Made by a program: the position numbers and the translations under genes. DNA of 64,000 nucleotides from Ahrensia sp. (lineage in GTDB: Bacteria; Pseudomonadota; Alphaproteobacteria; Rhizobiales; Rhizobiaceae), in the NCBI GenBank assembly GCA_002698425.1, contig NZXU01000081.1:1-64000 (forward strand). Direction: 5' to 3'. The notes below the pieces were generated by a model. It saw only the letters and a program-made list of their open reading frames with translations, ran no database searches and had not been told where the DNA came from. Shown here piece by piece: positions 7,364 through 15,824 of the stretch; the first letter of the stretch is position 1, and every line of letters begins with the position of its first letter.

Positions 7364-8224
7364 TTGAAGAAACATTATCTCGTAGTAGCAGCATCAATCG
7401 CGTTGGCCGGGGCGGTTAGCGCCACGGCTTTCGCCGGCGGTCCTGTCGATGAAGAACTCGTCATCGACGGCGAAATCCAGATGACGACACGGACGGCTGC
7501 GCCGGAGGGGCATCCGCTCGACGAAGTCATTTCCGGTTGGCACTACCGCACAAAGGAAACGCGGGCTCTCGAGGCCGATACGTTCGAGAATCCGGCCATG
7601 CTCGGTGTCGAGGACGGTGAGCAGATCTGGAACACGGTCGAAGGCACGGAGGGCAAGTCCTGCGCGTCGTGCCACGGCGACGCTTCGGAATCGATGGCGG
7701 GCGTCGGCGCCCATTATCCCAAGTGGGATGCGGATGCGGGCCGTCCGATCAATATCGAACTGCAGATCAACAAGTGCCGCGAAGAGCAGATGGGTGCGGA
7801 GCCCTATGCCTTCGACAAGGGCGGGCAGAAACCGCTGACCGCCTATATCAAGCACCAGTCGCTTGGCGAGCCGGTGTCTATCGATCTGACCGAAGGCGAA
7901 ATGCAGAGCTGGTGGGACAAGGGCGAGGAGCTCTACTACACCCGAACCGGCCAGTTGGACCTGTCCTGCGCCACCTGCCACGAAGACCACAATGGCGAGT
8001 ATATTCGTGCCGACCATCTGAGCCAGGGGCAGGTCAACGGATTTCCGACCTATCGCCTGAAGCAGGCGGCGCTGGTTTCGGTCCACAATCGTTTCCGCGG
8101 CTGTATCCGCGATACGCGCGCCGAATTCCCGGCCGCCTTCTCGGACGATTTGATGGCGCTCGAAGTCTATGTGACCTGGCGTGGCACAGGCCTGTCGGTG
8201 GAAACGCCGGCGGTGCGCCAGTAA
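7364..8224 (+). CDS. soxA: SoxA, dihaem cytochrome c subunit of SoxXA
   Basis: A 286-residue exported cytochrome with two haem sites, CASCH (Cys100, Cys103, His104) and CATCH (Cys202, Cys205, His206). Cys247 in RFRGCIRDTRAEF is the conserved cysteine ligand, persulfidated in known SoxXA, that marks the catalytic haem. LSQGQVNGFPTYRL is a family signature. The start is TTG: it follows GGGAGGA by 6 bases and begins a clear signal peptide (KKHYLVVAASIALAGAVSATAFA). Longer in-frame extensions overlap soxZ and have no ribosome site. Confidence 0.92.
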   Translation: MKKHYLVVAASIALAGAVSATAFAGGPVDEELVIDGEIQMTTRTAAPEGHPLDEVISGWHYRTKETRALEADTFENPAMLGVEDGEQIWNTVEGTEGKSCASCHGDASESMAGVGAHYPKWDADAGRPINIELQINKCREEQMGAEPYAFDKGGQKPLTAYIKHQSLGEPVSIDLTEGEMQSWWDKGEELYYTRTGQLDLSCATCHEDHNGEYIRADHLSQGQVNGFPTYRLKQAALVSVHNRFRGCIRDTRAEFPAAFSDDLMALEVYVTWRGTGLSVETPAVRQ

Positions 8225-8286
8225 CGGTTACGGCCGTTTGAACCGGCCGGGACGAAAGACCGCCCCGGCCCAGCAATCTTGATCTT

Positions 8287-8318
8287 GGGGACCCTCCGGC
8301 TTCGGCTGGACGGTCTCC
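8287..8318 (+). promoter_or_regulatory. Intercistronic hairpin with TTCG tetraloop between soxA and soxB
   Basis: GACC-C-TCCGGC and GCTGGA-C-GGTC pair around a TTCG loop with one C/C mismatch and one G/T pair, and three more pairs extend the base. No T-run follows, so it is not a classical terminator. It probably stabilises upstream mRNA ends or sets the soxXYZA to soxB ratio. It fills most of the 116-base soxA-soxB gap. Confidence 0.45.
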
Positions 8319-8340
8319 TATTGCCCGGAGTTGGATTGAC

Positions 8341-10035
8341 ATGTTCTCACGTCGCGAATTTCTGATGGCTTCCGTTGCCGCAGCCGCGGTCGCCGGGCCC
8401 GGCATGATCGGGCAATGGTCGCGCGCCATGGCGCAGCAGGCGCTGACCGAGGACGAACTCCTGTCCTTCGATGCGACGGGCAATGTCACGCTGATCCATG
8501 TGACCGATATTCACGCCCAGCTGAAGCCGCTCTATTTCCGCGAGCCCTCGATCAATCTGGGAGTAGGGGAGGCGACCGGCCTGCCGCCGCATGTCACCGG
8601 CATGGACTTCCTCAAGCTCTACAATATCGAGCCGGGCACCCCGCATGCCTATGCGTTGACCTCGGAAGACTTCGTCTCGCTGGCGAAAGCCTATGGCAAG
8701 ATGGGCGGTCTCGACCGGGTCGCTACCGTGATCAAGCGGATCCGGGCCGAGCGCGGCGAGGACAATTGCCTGCTTCTCGACGGTGGCGACACCTGGCAGG
8801 GTTCATTCACCTCGCTGCAGACCGAGGGCGCGGACATGGTCGAGGTGATGAACTCGCTGATGCCCGATGCGATGACCGGGCACTGGGAATTCACCTATGG
8901 CGCCGACCGCGTGACCGAGCTTGTCGACAGCCTTCCGTTCCCGTTCCTCGGCAGCAATATCTATGACGCCGAGTGGAACGAGCCGGCCTTCGAGGCCTAC
9001 CGGATGTTCGAAAAGGGCGGCGTCAACGTTGCAGTGATCGGCCAGGCCTTCCCCTATACTCCGATCGCCAATCCGCGCTGGATGTTCCCCAACTGGTCCT
9101 TCGGCATTCGCGAGGAAGACATCGTCGCGAACGTGGAAGCCGCCCGCGAGGAGGGGGCCGACGTGGTCGTGCTCCTGTCGCATAACGGCTTCGACGTCGA
9201 CCGGAAGCTCGCCTCGCGTGTCGACGGGATCGACGTGATCCTGACCGGTCACACGCATGACGCCTTGCCGGAGCCGGTGATCGTCAACGACACGCTGGTG
9301 ATCGCGTCCGGCTCGAACGGCAAGTTCGTGTCGCGGGTCGATCTCGACGTGCGCGACGGCGCGGTGCAGGGCTACAAATACCGGCTGATCCCGATCTTCT
9401 CTGACGTGATCACGCCTGACGCCGACATGACGGCGCTGATCGACAAGGTGCGCGCTCCTTACGCCGACGAACTGGCGCGCGAACTCGGCCAGACGGATTC
9501 GCTGCTCTACAGGCGCGGCAACTTCAACGGCACGTTCGACGACCTGATCTGCGACGCGCTGCTCGCCGAACGCGAGGCCGACATCGCGCTCAGCCCCGGT
9601 TTCCGCTGGGGGACGAGCCTGTTGCCGGGACAGGCGATCACGGTCGAGGATCTGCACAACGCCACCTCGATGACCTATCCGGCGGCCTACCGGTCGATGA
9701 TGACGGGCACGCTGATCAAGGACATCATCGAGGATGTCGCGGACAATCTGTTCAATACCGATCCCTATTACCAGCAGGGCGGCGACATGGTTCGCATCGG
9801 CGGCATGGGCTATCGGATCGACGTCCACGAACAGATGGGGTCGCGCATTTCCGAGATGACCATCCTGAAGACGGGCGAAGCGGTCGATCCGAACAAGGAA
9901 TATGCCGTCGCCGGCTGGGCGTCCGTCAACGAGGGCACCGAGGGACCGGCGATCTGGGACGTGGTGGAAGACTACCTGCAGAAGAACCCTGTCGTGCAAT
10001 TGCAGGAAAACACCTCGGTCATCGTCAACGCCTGA
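8341..10035 (+). CDS. soxB: SoxB, thiol sulfate hydrolase (thiosulfohydrolase)
   Basis: A 564-residue periplasmic dimanganese enzyme that removes sulfate from SoxY-bound thiosulfonate. The Tat signal is FSRREFLMASVAAA at the very start. Metal-site blocks of the 5'-nucleotidase fold are present: DIHAQ (Asp56, His58), DGGDTW (Asp147-Asp150), GHWEFTYG (180-187, where nucleotidases have GNHE), the histidine in LLSHNG and TGHTHD. The GHWEF variant is diagnostic of SoxB. The C-terminal nucleotidase domain is complete. Length is normal. Confidence 0.95.
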   Translation: MFSRREFLMASVAAAAVAGPGMIGQWSRAMAQQALTEDELLSFDATGNVTLIHVTDIHAQLKPLYFREPSINLGVGEATGLPPHVTGMDFLKLYNIEPGTPHAYALTSEDFVSLAKAYGKMGGLDRVATVIKRIRAERGEDNCLLLDGGDTWQGSFTSLQTEGADMVEVMNSLMPDAMTGHWEFTYGADRVTELVDSLPFPFLGSNIYDAEWNEPAFEAYRMFEKGGVNVAVIGQAFPYTPIANPRWMFPNWSFGIREEDIVANVEAAREEGADVVVLLSHNGFDVDRKLASRVDGIDVILTGHTHDALPEPVIVNDTLVIASGSNGKFVSRVDLDVRDGAVQGYKYRLIPIFSDVITPDADMTALIDKVRAPYADELARELGQTDSLLYRRGNFNGTFDDLICDALLAEREADIALSPGFRWGTSLLPGQAITVEDLHNATSMTYPAAYRSMMTGTLIKDIIEDVADNLFNTDPYYQQGGDMVRIGGMGYRIDVHEQMGSRISEMTILKTGEAVDPNKEYAVAGWASVNEGTEGPAIWDVVEDYLQKNPVVQLQENTSVIVNA

Positions 10036-10120
10036 GTGTGCCAAAGTTGCATTCGACATGCGGGATTTTTCCTGATACATAGAAAAAATTGAATATGTAC
10101 CGACCACCCGGGAGGAACGT

Positions 10121-11401
10121 GTGAGCGACAAGACAAAAGAAACTCTGGACAAGACGGCGGCCTCGCGGCGGCGGTTCTTGCAGGCAGGGCTTGCGGGCGG
10201 GGCCGTTCTGGCCGGCGCATCCGCAGCGCGCGCGGCGGGCGACCCGCTGATTACAGAAATCCAGGACTGGAACCGCTATCTGGGCGACGGCGTCGATGCC
10301 GCTCCTTACGGCTCTCCGTCCGAGTTCGAGGCGCATGTCGTGCGCCGCGACGTTCCTTGGCTGACGGCGGACCCGGTGTCCTCGGTCAACTTCACGCCGC
10401 TGCATGAACTGGATGGCATCATCACGCCGAACGGCCTGTGCTTCGAGCGCCATCATGGCGGCACCGCGATCATCAGCCCGGCCGAGCATCGCCTCATGAT
10501 CAACGGCCTGGTGGATACGCCGCTCGTCTTCACCATGCAGGATCTGATGCGGTTCCCGCGCGAAAACCGCGTTTACTTCCTCGAATGCGCCGCCAATTCC
10601 GGCATGGAATGGCGTGGCTCGCAGCTGAACGGCTGCCAGTTCACCCATGGCATGGTCCATTGCGTCGTCTATACCGGCGTGCCGCTGAAATACCTCCTCG
10701 AGGAAGCGGGCGTGAAGACGAACGGCAAGTGGGTTCTCGCCGAGGGTGCGGACGCGTCTGCAATGACCCGTTCCATCCCGATCGAGAAGGCGCTGGACGA
10801 CTGCCTTGTCGCCTTCAAGATGAACGGCGAAGCGCTGCGGCCCGAACAGGGCTATCCGGTTCGTCTCGTCGTTCCCGGCTGGGAAGGCAATATGTGGGTC
10901 AAGTGGCTGCGCCGCCTCGAGATCGGCGACGAGCCGTGGGCTCAGCGCGAGGAGACCTCGAAATACACCGACCTGCTCGAAGACGGGAAGGCGCGCCGGC
11001 ACACCTGGCAGATGGAAGTGAAGTCCGTCATCACCAGCCCAAGCCCGCAGGCGCCGATCGCGCATGGCCGCGGCCCGACGGTCATCAGCGGGCTTGCCTG
11101 GTCCGGCGGTGGCCGGATCAAGCGCGTGGATGTGTCCCTCGACGGCGGCCGCAACTGGCAGGAGGCGCGCGTCGACGGGCCGAGCCTGCCGAAGGCGCTG
11201 CACCGCTTCTACTACGACTTCAACTGGGACGGCTCCGAACTCCTCCTCCAGTCGAGGGCTGTCGACGAGGACGGCTACATTCAGCCGACGAAGAACGAAC
11301 TGCGCGCTGCGCGCGGCTCGAACTCGATCTATCACAACAACGGCATCCAGACCTGGTATGTCAAAGCCGACGGAGTGGTTGAAAATGTTGAAGTTTCTTA
11401 A
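10121..11401 (+). CDS. soxC: SoxC, molybdenum subunit of sulfane dehydrogenase
   Basis: A 426-residue sulfite-oxidase-family molybdoprotein. The Tat signal SRRRFLQAGLAGG lies at residues 16-28. The molybdenum cysteine is Cys156 in FLECAANSGMEW. The C-terminal dimerisation domain continues through SGLAWSGGGRIKRVDVSLDGG. With SoxD it oxidises the sulfane sulfur left on SoxY with release of six electrons, so this bacterium should oxidise thiosulfate fully to sulfate without storing sulfur globules. The start is GTG after GGGAGGAAC. The 3' end overlaps soxD by 17 bases, implying coupled translation. Confidence 0.93.
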   Translation: MSDKTKETLDKTAASRRRFLQAGLAGGAVLAGASAARAAGDPLITEIQDWNRYLGDGVDAAPYGSPSEFEAHVVRRDVPWLTADPVSSVNFTPLHELDGIITPNGLCFERHHGGTAIISPAEHRLMINGLVDTPLVFTMQDLMRFPRENRVYFLECAANSGMEWRGSQLNGCQFTHGMVHCVVYTGVPLKYLLEEAGVKTNGKWVLAEGADASAMTRSIPIEKALDDCLVAFKMNGEALRPEQGYPVRLVVPGWEGNMWVKWLRRLEIGDEPWAQREETSKYTDLLEDGKARRHTWQMEVKSVITSPSPQAPIAHGRGPTVISGLAWSGGGRIKRVDVSLDGGRNWQEARVDGPSLPKALHRFYYDFNWDGSELLLQSRAVDEDGYIQPTKNELRAARGSNSIYHNNGIQTWYVKADGVVENVEVS

Positions 11402-12479
11402 GGCGGGACTGCTCGCCACCGGTTTCGTCGCCGCCGCGACCGCGGCTTATGCCGCCGATGTCGGCGAGGGCGAGAAGGCCTTCCGTAAATGCGCTGCCTG
11501 CCATTCCGTGGGAGAGGGCGCCAAGAGCCGGGTCGGGCCGCAGCTCAACGATGTGTTCGGCCGGCAGGCGGGCGAGATCGACGGGTTCAAATATTCCGCT
11601 GCGATGGTTGCCGCGGGTGAGGCGGGTGTCGTCTGGGACGAACAGACATTGACCCAGTTCCTCGTCAAACCGCGTGATTTCGTCAGCGGTACGAAGATGG
11701 CTTTCGCCGGTCTGCGTAAATCCGCGGATGTGGCGAATGTGATCGAGTATCTGAAGACGTTCGATTCCAAGATGGCCGGGACCGTCGGCCAGGACGAAGC
11801 ATCCGACGAAGAAGTGCAGACGGCGATGGCCGACGAAACGCCGCCTGCGGTGGCGCAAGACCATGCGCCGGACCATGATGGCGCTTTCGGCCTCGGACGT
11901 GTTGCCACCGAAGACGAAATTGCCGCATGGGACATCGATGTACGTCCCGATGGTCTGGGGCTTCCGGTCGGCAAGGGTAACGTTACCGATGGAGAGGTGC
12001 TGTTCACCGACAATTGCGCGGTCTGCCATGGCGATTTCGGCGAGGGCGTCGGCCGCTGGCCGGTTCTGGCCGGCGGTCAGGACACGCTGACGGATTCGCG
12101 TCCGGTCAAGACGATCGGATCCTATTGGCCCTACCTATCGACCGTCTACGACTATGTGAAGCGGGCCATGCCCTTCGGCAATGCGCGCTCGCTGTCGGAC
12201 GATGACGTCTATGCGATCACGGCCTATCTTCTCTATCTGAATGACGTGGTCGATGACGAGGAATTCGAGCTCTCCAACGAGAATTTCACGGACATGCATC
12301 TGCCGAATGAAGGGAATTTCATTCCGGACGATCGTTTGCAGGAGGCGCATTACGCCAACAAGGCTGAACCCTGCATGACCGATTGCAAGCCCGGTCCGGT
12401 CGAAATCACGATGCGCGCCCAGGTGCTCGACGTGACGCCCGATAGCGACGATGATAGCGCCGGGGGACAGATCGACTGA
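11385..12479 (+). CDS. soxD: SoxD, dihaem cytochrome c subunit of sulfane dehydrogenase
   Basis: A 364-residue exported cytochrome with two class I haem domains: CAACH (Cys36, Cys39, His40) and CAVCH (Cys211, Cys214, His215). The signal peptide is residues 1-24. A low-complexity acidic linker (about residues 130-165) joins the domains. It accepts electrons from the SoxC molybdenum centre. It begins inside the end of soxC in another frame; the start was chosen because the signal peptide begins there. The C-terminal ADDRLQEAHY and CMTDC segment is typical of SoxD. Confidence 0.92.
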   Translation: MLKFLKAGLLATGFVAAATAAYAADVGEGEKAFRKCAACHSVGEGAKSRVGPQLNDVFGRQAGEIDGFKYSAAMVAAGEAGVVWDEQTLTQFLVKPRDFVSGTKMAFAGLRKSADVANVIEYLKTFDSKMAGTVGQDEASDEEVQTAMADETPPAVAQDHAPDHDGAFGLGRVATEDEIAAWDIDVRPDGLGLPVGKGNVTDGEVLFTDNCAVCHGDFGEGVGRWPVLAGGQDTLTDSRPVKTIGSYWPYLSTVYDYVKRAMPFGNARSLSDDDVYAITAYLLYLNDVVDDEEFELSNENFTDMHLPNEGNFIPDDRLQEAHYANKAEPCMTDCKPGPVEITMRAQVLDVTPDSDDDSAGGQID

Positions 12480-12524
12480 TCGCATGACCTGATCAAGGGC
12501 ATGCCGGCTTTTGGGAGGAGGCCG

Positions 12525-13271
12525 ATGCCGAATGGCGAACTGAACTGGCGAACTGCCTGGGCCGGCCTTGTTTCCGGAACGGCCCTTATGGCTTGCCTTG
12601 CATTTTCCTCCCCGACGCTCGCTGCCGATGACATTGACTCGGCTGGCGAGCGTCTTTTTACGCAATGCAAGACCTGTCACGAGGTCGGCGAGGGCGCCCG
12701 GCACAAGATTGGGCCGCACCTCGACGGCATTATCGGCCGCGTGGCAGGCTCGCTTGAAGGCTTCAAATATTCGACAGCCATGCGCCAGGCGGGCGAGACC
12801 GGCCTGGTCTGGGACGAAAAGGCACTCGATTCCTATCTGGAAAAGCCGCGCGATTTCATCCGTGGCAATCGAATGTCGTATCGCGGCATGAGCGACCCCG
12901 AAGATCGTGCCGTCCTCATCGAATGGCTCGCCGCCGCGTCCGTCAGCCAGCCGGGTGGTCCTGTCGAAAGCGATGATGCGGCCGCCTCTGGGCCGGCGAG
13001 CAGCTTTGCTGATATCGTCCTCGCCCTGGAAGGCGACCCTGATTACGGGGAATATCTCGCGGGAGAGTGCGTAACCTGCCATCAGGCCTCGGGCCACGCC
13101 GATGGTATCCCCTCGATTGTCGGCCTGCCGAAGGACTACTTCGTGACGGCGCTTTTCGAATACAAGACCAATGTGCGCCGAAACGAGGTCATGAAACTGC
13201 GTGTCGCCAATCTGGCGAATGAAGAGATCGCGGCGTTGGCCGCCTATTTCTCCGGGCTCGAACCGCAATAG
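12525..13271 (+). CDS. soxE: SoxE, dihaem cytochrome c (flavocytochrome haem subunit)
   Basis: A 248-residue exported protein with two haem sites, CKTCH (Cys48, Cys51, His52) and CVTCH (Cys182, Cys185, His186). The first domain resembles the mono-haem domain of SoxD; the second resembles FccA, with IPSIVGLPKDYFVTALFEYK. In Paracoccus SoxE partners the flavoprotein SoxF. Electrons from sulfide or sulfur would pass from FAD through these haems. An earlier in-frame ATG eight codons upstream lacks a ribosome site, while GGGAGGAG stands before the chosen start. soxF follows after 40 bases. Confidence 0.85.
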   Translation: MPNGELNWRTAWAGLVSGTALMACLAFSSPTLAADDIDSAGERLFTQCKTCHEVGEGARHKIGPHLDGIIGRVAGSLEGFKYSTAMRQAGETGLVWDEKALDSYLEKPRDFIRGNRMSYRGMSDPEDRAVLIEWLAAASVSQPGGPVESDDAAASGPASSFADIVLALEGDPDYGEYLAGECVTCHQASGHADGIPSIVGLPKDYFVTALFEYKTNVRRNEVMKLRVANLANEEIAALAAYFSGLEPQ

Positions 13272-13311
13272 GGAGATGCAATCGGAGGAACCAGTACGGG
13301 AGGAGGTACCC

Positions 13312-14583
13312 ATGACCTATATGAACAGACGCCAATTCGGCCTGCTTGTCGGAGCCGCTTCGGCGACATTGGCGATGCCCGCCTATTTACGGGCACAGGA
13401 CAAGCCCAAGGTTGTCGTTATCGGTGGCGGGGCCGGCGGCGCAACGGCTGCGCGCTACATTGCCAAGGATTCGGAAGGCGCGATCGATGTGACCCTGATC
13501 GACGATTCCGAGCAATTCACGACGTGCTTCTTTTCCAATCTCTACCTCGGCGGTTACCGGGACTTCGGCTCGATCACCCATTCCTACGACAAGCTTCAGT
13601 CCGATTACGGGATCACGAAGGTGACCGGAATGGCCGTCGCGGTAGACCGCGACGCCCGGCTGGTCCAGATGGCCGACGGATCGACCATTCCCTACGACAG
13701 GCTGGTCGTGTCGCCCGGCATCGACCTGATCTGGGACTCCGTTGCGGGCTACTCGGAGGAAGCATCGCAGATTGCGCCGCATGCGTGGAAGGCCGGCCCG
13801 CAGACGCAGCTCTTGAAGGAGAAACTCGACGGCATCGGCGACGGGCAGCAGATCGTCATGGTGGCGCCGCCCAATCCCTACCGTTGCCCGCCCGGCCCCT
13901 ATGAGCGCGTTTCGATGATGGCGCATGTGCTCAAGACGAAGGGCGTCGATGCGAAGATCATCATCCTCGATCCCAAGGAAAAATTCTCCAAGCAGGGCCT
14001 TTTCGAGGAAGGTTGGGAGACCTACTACCCGGGCATGGTCGAGTGGTACGGCCCCACGGTTCACGGCGGCATCGAAAGCGTCGATGTGGCGTCGGGAACT
14101 GTCGAAACAGGGATCGATACGTTCAGAGGCGACCTGCTCAATATCATCCCGGCGCAGAAAGCCGGCGCTATCGCCGCCGAGGCGGGTCTCACCGACGACA
14201 GCGGTTTTTGCCCGATCGACGCCGCGTCGATGCGATCGACGGAGGACGAGAACATCTTCGTCATCGGCGATGCCTCGATTGCAGGCGCGATGCCGAAATC
14301 GGGCTTCTCGGCGAACAGCCAGGCCAAGGTCGCGGCGATGAATATTCGCGGCGACCTCATCGGCTCGAAAGTGTTTCCGGCAAGATACTCCAACACATGC
14401 TGGAGCCTGATCGAGACCGATGACGGCGTTAAGGTCGGCGCGCAATATGCTCCGCAGGACGGCGCGATCGCTTCGACATCCTCTTTCATCAGCCAGACCG
14501 GCGAAGATGCGGCGACCCGCAAGGCCACCTACGAAGAATCGATTGGCTGGTATGCGGGCATTACAGCCGACATGTTCGGCTGA
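13312..14583 (+). CDS. soxF: SoxF, flavocytochrome c sulfide dehydrogenase FAD subunit
   Basis: A 423-residue periplasmic flavoprotein of the FccB family. A Tat signal (MNRRQFGLLVG) is followed by the dinucleotide-binding motif GGGAGG (residues 38-43). Cys72 in FTTCFFSN corresponds to the cysteine that carries covalent FAD in FccB. The C-terminal flavocytochrome domain ends YAGITADMFG. It oxidises sulfide to sulfur and, in Paracoccus, helps reactivate the Sox system. Ribosome site GGAGGAGGTACC supports the start; the frame is open further upstream within soxE. It ends the plus-strand sox unit at a hairpin. Confidence 0.88.
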   Translation: MTYMNRRQFGLLVGAASATLAMPAYLRAQDKPKVVVIGGGAGGATAARYIAKDSEGAIDVTLIDDSEQFTTCFFSNLYLGGYRDFGSITHSYDKLQSDYGITKVTGMAVAVDRDARLVQMADGSTIPYDRLVVSPGIDLIWDSVAGYSEEASQIAPHAWKAGPQTQLLKEKLDGIGDGQQIVMVAPPNPYRCPPGPYERVSMMAHVLKTKGVDAKIIILDPKEKFSKQGLFEEGWETYYPGMVEWYGPTVHGGIESVDVASGTVETGIDTFRGDLLNIIPAQKAGAIAAEAGLTDDSGFCPIDAASMRSTEDENIFVIGDASIAGAMPKSGFSANSQAKVAAMNIRGDLIGSKVFPARYSNTCWSLIETDDGVKVGAQYAPQDGAIASTSSFISQTGEDAATRKATYEESIGWYAGITADMFG

Positions 14584-14597
14584 CTATTCGATCCAAG

Positions 14598-14629
14598 AGC
14601 CTGCGGCGGGGCTCGCTCTGCCGCAGGCT
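14598..14629. terminator. Bidirectional hairpin between soxF and the third YeeE gene
   Basis: AGCCTGCGGC and GCCGCAGGCT form a perfect 10-base stem with a 12-base loop between the convergent stops. The right arm overlaps the YeeE stop codon. There is no long T-run on either side, so termination strength is uncertain. Confidence 0.6.
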
Positions 14630-15725
14630 ATTCGGCCGGCATGGCGACGGGCCGTGTGCTCGTCTGTGGAGCCTTTTCGCCGTCCAGTACACGGTCGGCG
14701 ACCATCGCCGACAGGATCATGGAAAGCAGCGCCGCGAGCGATGTGATCGCCAAGACGCTTCCGCCGGTGAAGCCGGCGCCGATCGTGCAGCCGACCGCCA
14801 GAATGCCGCCAAATCCCATCAGGGCGCTGCCCGTGGCATAACGCAGCCAATGCGGCGTGCCGGCTTCGGCGAATGTGCGGATCCGGAATGATCCGGCGAT
14901 AATCGAGGCGGCGAGTGCGCCGAAGACGGTTCCCGCGATCAGGCCGACATCCATCGACAGGAACGAATGGTCCCCGCCCGACGCCGCGAAATTGATCGTG
15001 TTGGCCAGCGGCCGCATGTAGGACAGGCTGTCCGGCTGGACGGGTTCGAAGACCTGCAGCGAAAACTGGTAGGACAGGTACCAGCCGCCCGAGATCAGGA
15101 AGCCGATGATCGCGCCCGACACGGCCTTGAACGTCGAAAGCCTGTGCCGCACCGCCACCGATAGCGCCAGCAAGGCCAAAGCCGCTCCAAGGATCGGTCC
15201 CGTCGCGGTGGAGCCCGCGACAAAGGCGAGATCATTCGTGCCGATGGACGAGGTCATCAGCAGGCCCGAGACGGCGTTGCGCAGCGCGACAAGCGGGCCC
15301 TGATAGGTCGCCCAGGCCACGGCGGCGATGATCGCGATGGAGAAGATGGCGCGCAGATTGCCGGAAGAGCCGAGCACCAACAGTCGGCTTGCGCAGGCGC
15401 GCGTCAGCACCATGCCGATACCGAACAGAACGCCGCCAATAATCGCACCCGACAGGCTCTGGGGCGTACCAAAGAAGCGCGTATCCGCGAGGTCGATCCG
15501 GCCGGTCGCGACCAGAAGCTGCGTTGTCAGGACGGCCGCCGCAAAGGCGATCAGCCATAGCGGCAGCATGTTTCCGGGCTTGCCGCGCGACACTTCCAGC
15601 GCAGCGGAGCGGGTGCAAAAGCCCGTGCGTTCGGCAAAGATGCCGAAGACAAGGCCGAGCGCGAGGCCGATGACGGCGAATGTGGCGGGTTCACCGATCG
15701 CGTCGATGAGCGGAACGAAGTCCAT
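14628..15725 (-). CDS. YeeE/YedE-family sulfur transport membrane protein (copy 3)
   Basis: A 365-residue polytopic membrane protein closest to copy 1: both share the CxRxAxLEVSRGK-like first cysteine block (here RTGFCTRSAALEVSRGKPG), the TRACASRLLVLGSSGN block and the VGCTIGAGFTGGS block. That pattern fits gene duplication followed by divergence. The start follows CAGGAGG. It lies downstream of the SulP gene, probably in the persulfide-dioxygenase transcript, so it may bring thiosulfate or sulfane sulfur into the cytoplasm where the dioxygenase acts. The substrate is inferred. Confidence 0.82.
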   Translation of the reverse strand: MDFVPLIDAIGEPATFAVIGLALGLVFGIFAERTGFCTRSAALEVSRGKPGNMLPLWLIAFAAAVLTTQLLVATGRIDLADTRFFGTPQSLSGAIIGGVLFGIGMVLTRACASRLLVLGSSGNLRAIFSIAIIAAVAWATYQGPLVALRNAVSGLLMTSSIGTNDLAFVAGSTATGPILGAALALLALSVAVRHRLSTFKAVSGAIIGFLISGGWYLSYQFSLQVFEPVQPDSLSYMRPLANTINFAASGGDHSFLSMDVGLIAGTVFGALAASIIAGSFRIRTFAEAGTPHWLRYATGSALMGFGGILAVGCTIGAGFTGGSVLAITSLAALLSMILSAMVADRVLDGEKAPQTSTRPVAMPAE

Positions 15726-15824
15726 ATGAGCCTCCTGACAATTCCCCCTGACTACAGGGCAGGCGGCAAGAAGGCGTGGTAGCGGACTTCAAAGATTTGC
15801 CGATGCGAGAAAAATCGGCCCACT

